From Terriglobia bacterium (GTDB taxonomy: Bacteria; Acidobacteriota; Terriglobia; Acidiferrales; UBA7541): a stretch of 40,617 nucleotides of DNA. The translations under genes and the position numbers were made by a program. The DNA lies in NCBI GenBank assembly GCA_020073375.1, contig JAIQFG010000067.1, positions 1 through 40,617 on the forward strand. The letters are read 5' to 3'. How positions within the stretch are numbered: position 1 is the stretch's first letter; each line of letters starts with the position of its first letter. Below are positions 25,468 through 32,795 of the stretch, piece after piece. The notes beneath the pieces were generated by a model. That model made no database searches. It had not been told where the DNA came from and saw only the letters and a list, made by a program, of their open reading frames with translations.

Positions 25468-25640
25468 AGCCTCCGCCTCCCATTTTCGGGACAAGCCGCC
25501 TGCGGAACCATGAGTTTGTACCGCCGCATGACGCGAAAGGTACTCTCATCGGGTGCCGGGAAAATCGAACGAAAGGGATCAATCAAGAAATACTCGAAAT
25601 CATTTCAGGGAAAAAAGCCGCATTCCAATAAGCCAGCGGT

Positions 25641-27251
25641 TCAATCGCAGTAACGATCTCGCCTTGGCTGGTATCCGCTCTGCAAGGCGTCGCCTTGGGT
25701 CATGAAGCTTCCGGGCTGCATCGTATTGTAGAACGGGCTGTCGGCGCAGTAATAGTATCCGCTGCGCTTGGAGGCCCACACCTGCACGCCGATTTGATCG
25801 TCGTCGATTCGGGCCTTCGAGCCGAAACCATTGCCCAGAAGAGCATGTTCAAAGCTTGCGAGCAGGGAGGTTTCCGGCGGCTGAGGTTTTGGCCGGGGTG
25901 GATTGAGTGGCGGTGAAACTGGCGGCGCCTTTGCTGGCTCAACCGCAGCGCTGGGCGACGGATCGGGCGCAGCAGCCGCACCTGCCGCAGACGCGTCGGG
26001 CCTCTGGGGCTGTTGCACGGATGTGTTTCCGCTGGATTGTCCAAGTCCGCTGTGACGACCGGCCAGCGTCAGGATCAGAATGAAGATCACACAACAAACT
26101 CCTGTAGCGCCGGCGACCAGCAGGTTGCTCAGACGGCCTCCCCGCCTCCATGCGGCGAGCAGCACCGGTGGAACCCATTTTTCCGCCGCCGCGGCTGCGC
26201 GCGAACTGACTCGTGGCCCGGAGGCTCGCTTCCGAACATGCGCGGCCCGCGGCGCCGCATTCTCCCGTCCCGTGTAGCGCCCGCCTTCAGGCGGGCATTT
26301 GTCTGTTAGCAAATTTCCAGGCAACTGCTGCGGAGGGGCGCTATCCAAACCTGCCACGGATGGGTGCTCAATTGGAATTTCTAGCGCAGATCCTTCCGTC
26401 TTGCGAATTCCGTTCTCAGCCTTGGGTTCCCAGGATCCTTGGGGCTGTTCTTCGGCCGGTGCCTGGATATTGGCCTCGGAAACAGGGAGTACAAGCGCGG
26501 GTTCCGGCGGCGATTGCAGCGAATTCTCGATGCCCGGCGCTTCCACGTGCGCCGACTCGTAAACGGGCTGCCAGGGCTGGATCTGTTCCGGTGACGTAGC
26601 GGAAGCGGCGCCGTGCTCCTGAACGTTGTTTTCCGGCTGAATCGAAGCTGTATCGGCAGGTTGGCTGGAAGAAATAGTCTCAGACGCCGGTACAGGGCCG
26701 GTCTGTATGGCCGTCGTCTCCAAAGCCCCGGGCAAGACCGGGGTGCTCATATTCGTATCCGTGCTCTTCGCGGGCATCGCCCGCGACATCGCCAACGCAG
26801 CCGATAGCGAACGGGCGGCGGATTTTTCTCGGGCCGCGCCGATCCCCGGGATCGCGGTCATTGGTTTCGATTGCCGCCCGTCCCCGGGTGCCGGGGTCCC
26901 AACAGCGCGCGCCTCCTGCTCGATCCATGCAGCGATTTCCCGCTGGACGCCTTCCGGAACATCCCGAAAACAAATTCCCGCGTCCTTCTGAGATGCGCCC
27001 AGCCAGACAATTTCTCCAGCGAGTTCCGCATTCAGCCCGGAGCCCCGCAGGCGCAGATCGATCCTGGAATTTTTCTCAAGGTTGAGTGGCATGGCCGCCT
27101 GAAACGCCAGGCCATCGCGCCCGAGGTTCACGACAATGCCGCCATTTTCCGGGCCGAGTTGGATGTAAATCAGGGAAGGGATCCGATGCCGCGCACCGCT
27201 CCGACGCTCTTCCGTGCGGGAAGCACTTTGAGTGGAACCGGCTGGGTACAC
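25641..27251 (-). CDS. PilZ-domain single-pass membrane protein, repeat inside coding sequence
   Basis: About 536 residues from a GTG at 27251 (start uncertain; in-frame options extend to 27500, but a promoter-like pair sits at 27317-27345). N-terminal PilZ domain (about 16-112): RRSGARHR then NLGRDGLAFQ, the two halves of the c-di-GMP site, the second normally (D/N)xSxxG and here N-L-G-R-D-G. Then a disordered 250-residue Pro/Glu/Ser linker. A basic membrane segment follows at about 376-398 (LLVAGATGVCCVIFILILTL), then a Pro-rich stalk and a small C-terminal head with GYYYCADSPFYNTMQPG and MTQGDALQSGYQPRRDRYCD. Cytoplasmic c-di-GMP input, extracytoplasmic output is likely. The REP copy at 26274-26296 encodes CPPEGGRYT in the linker. 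Confidence 0.82.
   Translation of the reverse strand: MYPAGSTQSASRTEERRSGARHRIPSLIYIQLGPENGGIVVNLGRDGLAFQAAMPLNLEKNSRIDLRLRGSGLNAELAGEIVWLGASQKDAGICFRDVPEGVQREIAAWIEQEARAVGTPAPGDGRQSKPMTAIPGIGAAREKSAARSLSAALAMSRAMPAKSTDTNMSTPVLPGALETTAIQTGPVPASETISSSQPADTASIQPENNVQEHGAASATSPEQIQPWQPVYESAHVEAPGIENSLQSPPEPALVLPVSEANIQAPAEEQPQGSWEPKAENGIRKTEGSALEIPIEHPSVAGLDSAPPQQLPGNLLTDKCPPEGGRYTGRENAAPRAAHVRKRASGPRVSSRAAAAAEKWVPPVLLAAWRRGGRLSNLLVAGATGVCCVIFILILTLAGRHSGLGQSSGNTSVQQPQRPDASAAGAAAAPDPSPSAAVEPAKAPPVSPPLNPPRPKPQPPETSLLASFEHALLGNGFGSKARIDDDQIGVQVWASKRSGYYYCADSPFYNTMQPGSFMTQGDALQSGYQPRRDRYCD
26274..26296. repeat. REP-like element, family 2, inside the PilZ coding sequence
   Basis: Exactly the same 23-bp sequence as 32679-32701: GTAG, then CGCCCGCC-TTCA-GGCGGGC. 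Here it lies in the disordered linker of the PilZ gene and keeps that frame open on the opposite strand. A degraded partner (GGAGGGGCGCTATC) may lie at 26330-26344. Confidence 0.85.
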
Positions 27252-27591
27252 AACCACCTTCGGCGCGCCAGTCGGGGACGAAGGGATTGCTTCCTGGTGT
27301 CGCGAATTTCCAGCTGATTCTAGCACCGCCCGTCCCGGGCGACAATGCCCGAATATTGGCCGTCCTAGGGGGCTCTCAGGGGCATAAACGCAACCGAACG
27401 CAAGGGAAATGGGCCGCACTGTTCCTGCGCTTCTCACTCTTAAGCAGCGGATGATACAAGAATAGTGTTTTTGCTTGAAGCCGCTCAGGCATGTCGGCAC
27501 TTCGCTTTGCTACGGATTTCCAAACTCCAAAATCTACTTTTGCCTCGTATCGAACCGGAAAATTTCCGTCAGGACGGACCAGCCCAGTTGG
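27252..27591. other. gap between PilZ gene and dehydrogenase fragment
   Basis: 340 bp. Contains a candidate PilZ promoter (27317-27345). An open frame continues upstream of the PilZ start but reads as Cys/Arg-rich sequence without domain character. No RNA gene or strong repeat seen. Confidence 0.4.
27317..27345 (-). promoter_or_regulatory. possible promoter of PilZ membrane protein
   Basis: Minus strand: TTGTCG (27345-27340), 17-bp spacer, TAGAAT (27322-27317). Position suits a transcript starting just upstream of the GTG at 27251. Only a pattern match. Confidence 0.35.
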
Positions 27592-27684
27592 CTAAGCCCT
27601 CGCGCCTGCGCGCTCCTGAATATTTCCGGCGATGCCGGAGCCCATGCGGCCCAGACCAATGCACGCGACGGTTAGTGTGGTCAC
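27592..27684 (-). pseudogene. N-terminal fragment of 3-hydroxyisobutyrate dehydrogenase-type enzyme
   Basis: From a GTG at 27684, with AGGAG 8 nt before it, the frame gives VTTLTVACIGLGRMGSGIAG then NIQERAGARA and a TAG. GLGRMGSGIAGN is the dinucleotide-binding GxGxxG start of the HIBADH/6-phosphogluconate dehydrogenase family, where about 260 further residues should follow; none are found in any frame of the 90 bp beyond. So only a start and ribosome site survive. It faces away from puuD. Confidence 0.7.
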
Positions 27685-27964
27685 TGGAGTGCTCCTGATG
27701 AATTCTTGCGTGGCAGCATACAGGGTCCTACACTCAGGCCGGAAAAAGATTTCATGAATCTTCCGCCCATTCTTGCGCGCGGCCTATGAGCCTTGCTATT
27801 GGCTTTTGTGCTTGAGATAGCAAGCCCCGGCCAGTACCATCTTGCTTCGGCTCGGCCCCCTGTAGCGTCCGAATTCCATAGCGGGGACTCCACGCAGAGA
27901 TTGCCCCGATTCTGGCAGCGGTTTCGCATACGGTTGAACCCAATTCTCAGGAGAGCACATCCTC

Positions 27965-28783
27965 ATGCCGCCCGCAGTCAGTGAATGGTCAGGCCTCATT
28001 CTCCGCTGGATCCACATCCTCGCCGGCATCTACTGGATCGGACAAACGTATTACTTCACCAAGCTTGACGCACGCATGGGAGTTGACGAGGAAGCGGCGC
28101 GCGCGGCCGGGCGCCCTCCTCAAGTGTGGATGGTGCACAGCGGAAGTTTTTCCGTCGTGGACAAGCACACGTCGCCGAAAATGGTGCCAGGAAAATTCTA
28201 CTGGTTCCGCTGGGAGGCTCTGGTCACGTGGGTCTCCGGTTTCCTGCTGCTCGGGCTGCTTTATTATTCCGGCGGCCTGTTGCTGGACGACAGCGTATCG
28301 AACATCGGCCTGGGCACGGGCGTGGCGATCGGGCTATGCACGCTGGTCGTCGGATTTACCGTGTACGAGGGAATCTGGATGTCGCCGCTGGGCCGTTCGC
28401 CGCGCCTGGCCGCGACGATTTCCTACCTGCTCGTGGTCGCGCTGGCCTACGGCCTGACGCACGTCATCAGCGGGCGCGCCGCTTACATGCACGTGGGCGC
28501 GCTGTTCGGCACTATCATGGCCGCGAACGTCTGGATGCGCATCCTGCCCGCCACGCGCAAGATGCTCAACGCCATCCGCGAAGGAAAGCCGCACGATGCG
28601 GCGCTCGCCGAGCGCGCCAAAGGCCGCACCATCCATAACACCTACATCACCATTCCCCTGATTTTCCTGATGATCAGCAATCATTTCCCAACCGCCACTT
28701 ACGGCTCGGATTACAACTGGCAGGTCCTTTCCGCGATGGTGCTTGTAGGCGCGGTTGCCGCGAAGTTTGTTTATAGGCCTTGA
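27965..28783 (+). CDS. puuD: urate hydroxylase PuuD-type membrane domain, no cytochrome c
   Basis: 272 residues, about seven membrane segments. It matches the 'urate oxidase N-terminal' family: WSGLILRWIHILAGIYWIGQ at the N-terminus, VWMVHSGSF, KFYWFRWEALVTWVSGFLLL, and later AYMHVGALFGTIMAANVWMRI and HNTYITIPLIFLMISNHFP. His17, His58 and others could hold haem. Characterised PuuD proteins have a C-terminal cytochrome c domain that passes electrons on; here the protein ends after the last membrane segment (VGAVAAKFVYRP), so that part is absent. CAGGAGAG lies before the ATG. If active, it would need a separate electron acceptor. No other urate genes adjoin it. Confidence 0.82.
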   Translation: MPPAVSEWSGLILRWIHILAGIYWIGQTYYFTKLDARMGVDEEAARAAGRPPQVWMVHSGSFSVVDKHTSPKMVPGKFYWFRWEALVTWVSGFLLLGLLYYSGGLLLDDSVSNIGLGTGVAIGLCTLVVGFTVYEGIWMSPLGRSPRLAATISYLLVVALAYGLTHVISGRAAYMHVGALFGTIMAANVWMRILPATRKMLNAIREGKPHDAALAERAKGRTIHNTYITIPLIFLMISNHFPTATYGSDYNWQVLSAMVLVGAVAAKFVYRP

Positions 28784-28939
28784 GGGGACGTTCCGCGGCG
28801 ATTTTGCGGCGGTAAATTCGTGGGAAGTGGACATAATGATTCCTCGAATCTGTGGGAGTTGACATTCACATTTTGCCGAAGTTGTAAAATAGTGGCCCGG
28901 AAATTTCAATTTGCACTGCGGAAGGCTATAGGGATTAAA

Positions 28940-30517
28940 TCAGCCGCGGCCCGCGCGTGGCGCCACCGGAACCATCCGGCCTTTATCCAGCGTAAACGCC
29001 ATTCCACGCCACTCGATGCGATTCATTCCGAAACTGGCGAGCCACACGAAAAACGAAAACAAATCGCGCACCGGCAGCAGCCAGAATCGGCGGCGCAGGA
29101 TCGGGTCGCGCAATCCCCACACGCCCACCGCCCAGGCCATAGCGAATCGCAGCACGAGGTATGCGCCCAGATAGGCCGCGCCAATCGCTGCGGACGGCGC
29201 CACGCACGCCGCCGCAATTGCCCACGGCAAACCGTGCGTGAAGAGCATCCCGAAATGCCCGCCGGGGCGGATGTTGCGGATGCCGATGGCCCAGCGCAGT
29301 TCGTGGCGCAAATATTGTCCCAGCGTCTGCGAAGGGAAAGCCATCCACACCGGCTCGGGGAGCAGTTCGATGCGGTAGCCGCGTTCGGCGATGCGGCGGC
29401 CGAGTTCATAGTCGTCCGAGTGCAAATCGACCATGGCCTCGAAGCCGCCGATTTCGGCAAGGCGCTGTTTGGTCGTGGCCATGGTCGAGCCCATCATGAA
29501 TTTCACGCCTTCCAGCTCGCGCGCCACCAGCGCCGCGCCGCAAAATGCCGCCGAAGAGCCGACGCAATCCATGGCTGCCACAAACTGAAGATTGTCGTGG
29601 CCGCGGTACAGCGCGGTCACGCCGCCCACCTGGGGGGCGCGGAACATTTCCGCGACGCTGCGCAAATATCCCGGCTCAATGCGCACGTCGCTATCTGTGA
29701 TCGCCAGCAAATCGTGCCGCGCCTCGCGCGCCATGCGGCACAAGTTGGAAACTTTTCCGTTCGCGCCCAGCCGCTCGGCGATGACGATCAAGCGAATGGA
29801 CCGCCCGGGGAAATCGGCGATCAGCTTCTGGACGACCGGCACGCACGGGTCGTCCTCATCCGACACGCCAAACAAAATTTCATATTGAGGGTAATCCTGC
29901 CGGCAAAAACTGGCGAAATTTTCGTACGCGCTCGGATCGAGTCCTCGCAGCGGTTTTAATATGCTGATGGGAATGGCGGAAGCCGCCGCATCCACTCGCA
30001 CATTTTCGGAATGCCGGTGCGCTAGGCGGAAAAATCGCCACGCGGAATAAATGCCCAACAAATAATAAAACAGCGGGCCGAGCGCCAGCGCCAGGACCGC
30101 CCAGCGAAGCGCGGTAAATATCGAAGGAAATTGCGGTGCGGCGGGCAGATTATCCACCCAGGCCATTCCCACGCCGAGGCAAATCAGGAAAATCCCCGCC
30201 CATCGCGTGGCGTTCAGCTGCTCCCCGAGAAAAATCTTTGCGCCGAACGCTCCGGCCACGTACGCAAGCGACGTTGCCGGAATCACAAAGCTCACGGGAA
30301 ACCAGGACAGCATGGCCAAAAATGAAAAAAACGAGGCGGCCATCAGCAGCACGGCGATCCACAGCCAGCTCACGCGCATGGCCCGCATCACGAAGGAAAA
30401 AATCGCGCGCGGGCGGAAATCGTGGACTTCGCCCAGCAGTTTCATGGCATGTGTCAGGCAAATTTCTCCGCCCGTGCCGGTAACCACGACCAAAGCGAGA
30501 ATGACCGCGGTGCGCAT
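28940..30517 (-). CDS. hpnI: EamA half-transporter fused to HpnI-type hopanoid glycosyltransferase
   Basis: 525 residues of which the first 125 are an EamA/SMR-like four-segment unit (AVILALVVVTGTGGEICLTH; VSWLWIAVLLMAASFFSFLAML; SFVIPATSLAYVAGAFGAKI; ATRWAGIFLICLGVGMAW). The other 400 are HpnI. After another membrane segment (RWAVLALALGPLFYYLLGI) comes a GT2/GT21 domain: PISILKPLRGLDP, TDSDVRIEPGYL (DxD), SDDYELGRRIAERGYRIELL, then HELRW in place of the (Q/R)xxRW motif, and C-terminal membrane segments. HpnI adds N-acetylglucosamine to bacteriohopanetetrol at the membrane. It starts 1 nt after the EamA gene's stop and shares the operon with hpnJ. HpnK, the next enzyme, is not in the window. 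Confidence 0.87.
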   Translation of the reverse strand: MRTAVILALVVVTGTGGEICLTHAMKLLGEVHDFRPRAIFSFVMRAMRVSWLWIAVLLMAASFFSFLAMLSWFPVSFVIPATSLAYVAGAFGAKIFLGEQLNATRWAGIFLICLGVGMAWVDNLPAAPQFPSIFTALRWAVLALALGPLFYYLLGIYSAWRFFRLAHRHSENVRVDAAASAIPISILKPLRGLDPSAYENFASFCRQDYPQYEILFGVSDEDDPCVPVVQKLIADFPGRSIRLIVIAERLGANGKVSNLCRMAREARHDLLAITDSDVRIEPGYLRSVAEMFRAPQVGGVTALYRGHDNLQFVAAMDCVGSSAAFCGAALVARELEGVKFMMGSTMATTKQRLAEIGGFEAMVDLHSDDYELGRRIAERGYRIELLPEPVWMAFPSQTLGQYLRHELRWAIGIRNIRPGGHFGMLFTHGLPWAIAAACVAPSAAIGAAYLGAYLVLRFAMAWAVGVWGLRDPILRRRFWLLPVRDLFSFFVWLASFGMNRIEWRGMAFTLDKGRMVPVAPRAGRG

Positions 30518-30518
30518 G

Positions 30519-30980
30519 TCAGGAGGCCGCGCCCGGCTCGGCCGGAGCGGCCGTGGTGCGTGGCGAGGGATCTTGCGTGGTGCGCGGCGGGGTGCGATTG
30601 ATCAGCACCACGCCAAGAAAAATCAGCACGATTCCAATCCAGCGCGCCGCCGAGACCTGCTCGTGAAGAAACAAATAACCGAGCAGCGGCACCAGCGCGT
30701 AGGCAATCGCCGAAAACGGCATCACGAAACTGTAATCGGCCCAGGAAAGCACCAGCATGTGGCACACCATGAAAAGCAGCATCAGCGCGATCCCTGCCCA
30801 GATCGTGCCGCTAGTCAGCACATGCGCCGCGCCCGTTGCGATCGTGGACAGCCGCGAGATATCCAGGTCGCCCGCGTCCTTCATCCCTTTGCTCAGAATG
30901 GTATTTCCCACCGATCCCAGCAGGACCAGCAGAAACAGCAGGACGTACGTTTTCGTCTCGTGAGTTTTGCAGGTGGTCAT
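30519..30980 (-). CDS. EamA/SMR-like half-transporter
   Basis: About 153 residues from ATG at 30980 (the frame can start at a TTG at 31025; neither has a strong ribosome site). Four membrane segments: YVLLFLLVLLGSVGNTILSK, IWAGIALMLLFMVCHMLVLS, FVMPFSAIAYALVPLLGYLF and WIGIVLIFLGVVLIN, then a disordered Pro/Thr tail. Size and layout match ArnE/ArnF-type halves. The neighbouring HpnI carries a second such half at its N-terminus, so the two may form a heterodimer. In the hpn operon between hpnJ and hpnI. Confidence 0.85.
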   Translation of the reverse strand: MTTCKTHETKTYVLLFLLVLLGSVGNTILSKGMKDAGDLDISRLSTIATGAAHVLTSGTIWAGIALMLLFMVCHMLVLSWADYSFVMPFSAIAYALVPLLGYLFLHEQVSAARWIGIVLIFLGVVLINRTPPRTTQDPSPRTTAAPAEPGAAS

Positions 30981-31049
30981 TTCAAGCGCAATTCCAGCAG
31001 GGAGAGATCGAAATTCATCGCGCAATCGTCAGGTTTTCCGGTGCGCCGT

Positions 31050-32537
31050 TTAATCCCCAGCGCTGGTCGCAGGAGGCGCCGCGGCCGCCGCTTGCGCCAT
31101 TTCGCGCGCCGTCACCTTGCGCTCGTGCAGGAACTTGAAAAATTCGACGCCCTCGCGCAGCCGCCGCTTCATCACTTCCGGATCGCGCAGCATCCCGCCG
31201 AACAGCGAAAACATCTTTCGCGGGCGGAAATAAAACTTCCGGTAAAACTCCTCGACCGAATTAAAAATCACGGGCGAACTCAGCCCGGGATAATTCATCG
31301 CGGCGGTCTGAATACCATGCGAGTCGATCAGATCCCCGGACTGAATCTGCAGCCAGCCCTGTTCCTGCGCCTGGCGGTAGAGTTCGGTGCCGGGATACGG
31401 CGCGGCCAGCGAAACTTGAATGGTTTCCGGATCGGTGTCGCACGCAAACTGGATGGTTTTCTGAATCGTCTGCGGCGTTTCGCCCGGCAGGCCCAGGATA
31501 AACGTGCCGTGAATCTTGATGCCCAGGTCACGGCAGTTGCGCGAAAATTCCCGCGCGATATCCAGGCGCACGCCCTTCTTTATATTGATCAGGATCTGAT
31601 CGTCGCCCGATTCGTACCCCACCAGCAGCAGGCGCAGCCCGTTGTCCTTCAAAATTTCCAGAGTCCGCCGGGGCACGTTGGCTTTCGCGTTGCAGGACCA
31701 GTTCAGCCCGAGCTTTCCCAGTTTTCGCGCAATCTCTTCGGCGCGCGGCAGATCGTCGGTGAACGTGTCGTCGTCGAAGAAAAACTCGCGCACCTGGGGG
31801 AAATATTTCTTCGCCAGGGCCATTTCCGCGGCCACGTTGTCGGCGCTGCGCACGCGGTAGCGGTGCCCGCCCAGCGTCTGCGGCCACAGGCAGAACGTGC
31901 ATTTGGAGCGGCATCCCCGGCCGGTGTAGAGCGACACGTAAGGGTGCTGCAGATATCCGATGAAATAATTTTCGATGGTCAGGTCGCGCTTGTAGACGTC
32001 CACCACGTAGGGCAAGTCGTCCATGTTCTCGATCGTGGGCCGGGGGGGAGTGAACGAAACGCGCCCGTTGTCGCGGTAGGCGATGCCGCCGACGTCCTTG
32101 AGCGGCTTGCGCGCGGCAATGTCCGCGCAAATGTAGTCGAATTCGCCGACGGCGACCCAATCCACGGCCGGGGCCCCGTTCATCGACTGCAACGGCAGCA
32201 CGCCCACGTGCGCGCCCACCATGCCGATCATGATGTTGGGATTCACTTCCTTCAGGTGCGCCGCGAATTTCGCGTCATTTTGAAAAGAGGGCGTGCTGGT
32301 GTGCAGCACGGCCAATTCGTAATCTTTCGCCAGGGGTGCGACCTGGTCCACGGTCAGCCCGTCCGGGGGCGCGTCGATCAGACGGCTGCCGGGAACCATC
32401 GCGGCAGGTTGCGCCAGCCAGGTGGGATACCAGAACGATTTAATCTCACGCCGCGCCTGGTAGCGCGCGCCGGCCCCGCCGTCAAAGCCTTCATAGCTCG
32501 GCGGATTCAAAAACAGCGTTTTCATTACTTCGGGCAT
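31050..32537 (-). CDS. hpnJ: hopanoid radical SAM protein HpnJ
   Basis: 495 residues. N-terminal MKTLFLNPPSYEGFDGGAG and ARREIKSFWYPTWLAQPAAM are the HpnJ hallmark. A cobalamin-binding-like Rossmann domain comes first (about 1-145; LAVLHTSTPSF and MVGAHVG). The radical SAM domain carries Cys209, Cys213 and Cys216 in GRGCRSKCTFC, then EFFFDDDTFTDD and GLPGETPQTI. HpnJ turns glucosaminyl-bacteriohopanetetrol into the cyclitol ether by ring contraction. First gene of a three-gene minus-strand set: hpnJ, EamA half, EamA-HpnI. AGGGG lies about 10 nt before the ATG; the internal Met5 is the alternative. The C-terminal tail is Ala-rich. Confidence 0.94.
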   Translation of the reverse strand: MPEVMKTLFLNPPSYEGFDGGAGARYQARREIKSFWYPTWLAQPAAMVPGSRLIDAPPDGLTVDQVAPLAKDYELAVLHTSTPSFQNDAKFAAHLKEVNPNIMIGMVGAHVGVLPLQSMNGAPAVDWVAVGEFDYICADIAARKPLKDVGGIAYRDNGRVSFTPPRPTIENMDDLPYVVDVYKRDLTIENYFIGYLQHPYVSLYTGRGCRSKCTFCLWPQTLGGHRYRVRSADNVAAEMALAKKYFPQVREFFFDDDTFTDDLPRAEEIARKLGKLGLNWSCNAKANVPRRTLEILKDNGLRLLLVGYESGDDQILINIKKGVRLDIAREFSRNCRDLGIKIHGTFILGLPGETPQTIQKTIQFACDTDPETIQVSLAAPYPGTELYRQAQEQGWLQIQSGDLIDSHGIQTAAMNYPGLSSPVIFNSVEEFYRKFYFRPRKMFSLFGGMLRDPEVMKRRLREGVEFFKFLHERKVTAREMAQAAAAAPPATSAGD

Positions 32538-32678
32538 TCTGTTCTTCCCCTGATGCCGGACGGCAACTCACGATCCCACGCGGACTGGAGCCAATATCTT
32601 AACCGAAACCGGGCGCACCCCGCGAGAAAAGTCTCGCCGCGTGTTAACCAACCATCTGTATATTTCTTCCTGACCGAT

Positions 32679-32743
32679 GTAGCGCCCGCCTTCAGGCGGG
32701 CACGGCGCGGTCGGAAAGATACCCGCCTGAAGGCGGGCGCTAC
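32679..32743. repeat. REP-like inverted pair, family 2
   Basis: Left arm 32679-32701: GTAG, CGCCCGCC-TTCA-GGCGGGC. Right arm 32722-32743, the reverse complement, ending GGGCGCTAC. Same sequence as the copy inside the PilZ gene. Lies between hpnJ and the M20 gene, both on the minus strand; the rest of that 258-bp gap holds no gene I can support. Confidence 0.88.
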
Positions 32744-32795
32744 AACGAAAAAAGCCCGACTTTCGGCCGTTGATACTCAGGCCGGAAATGCGCAC

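Noticed and set aside
25495..25582. Longer starts for the HEXXH lipoprotein (to 25582 in another frame or TTG 25494)
   Set aside because: Only the GTG at 25467 has a strong ribosome site and leaves a standard lipoprotein signal.
28859..28890. Perfect TTGACA with downstream TAAAAT on the plus strand
   Set aside because: 20-bp spacer and no gene downstream on that strand; it would read antisense into hpnI. Left as noise unless transcription is shown.
32568..32795. 75-codon minus frame upstream of hpnJ
   Set aside because: Most of it is the REP pair read through; no ribosome site.
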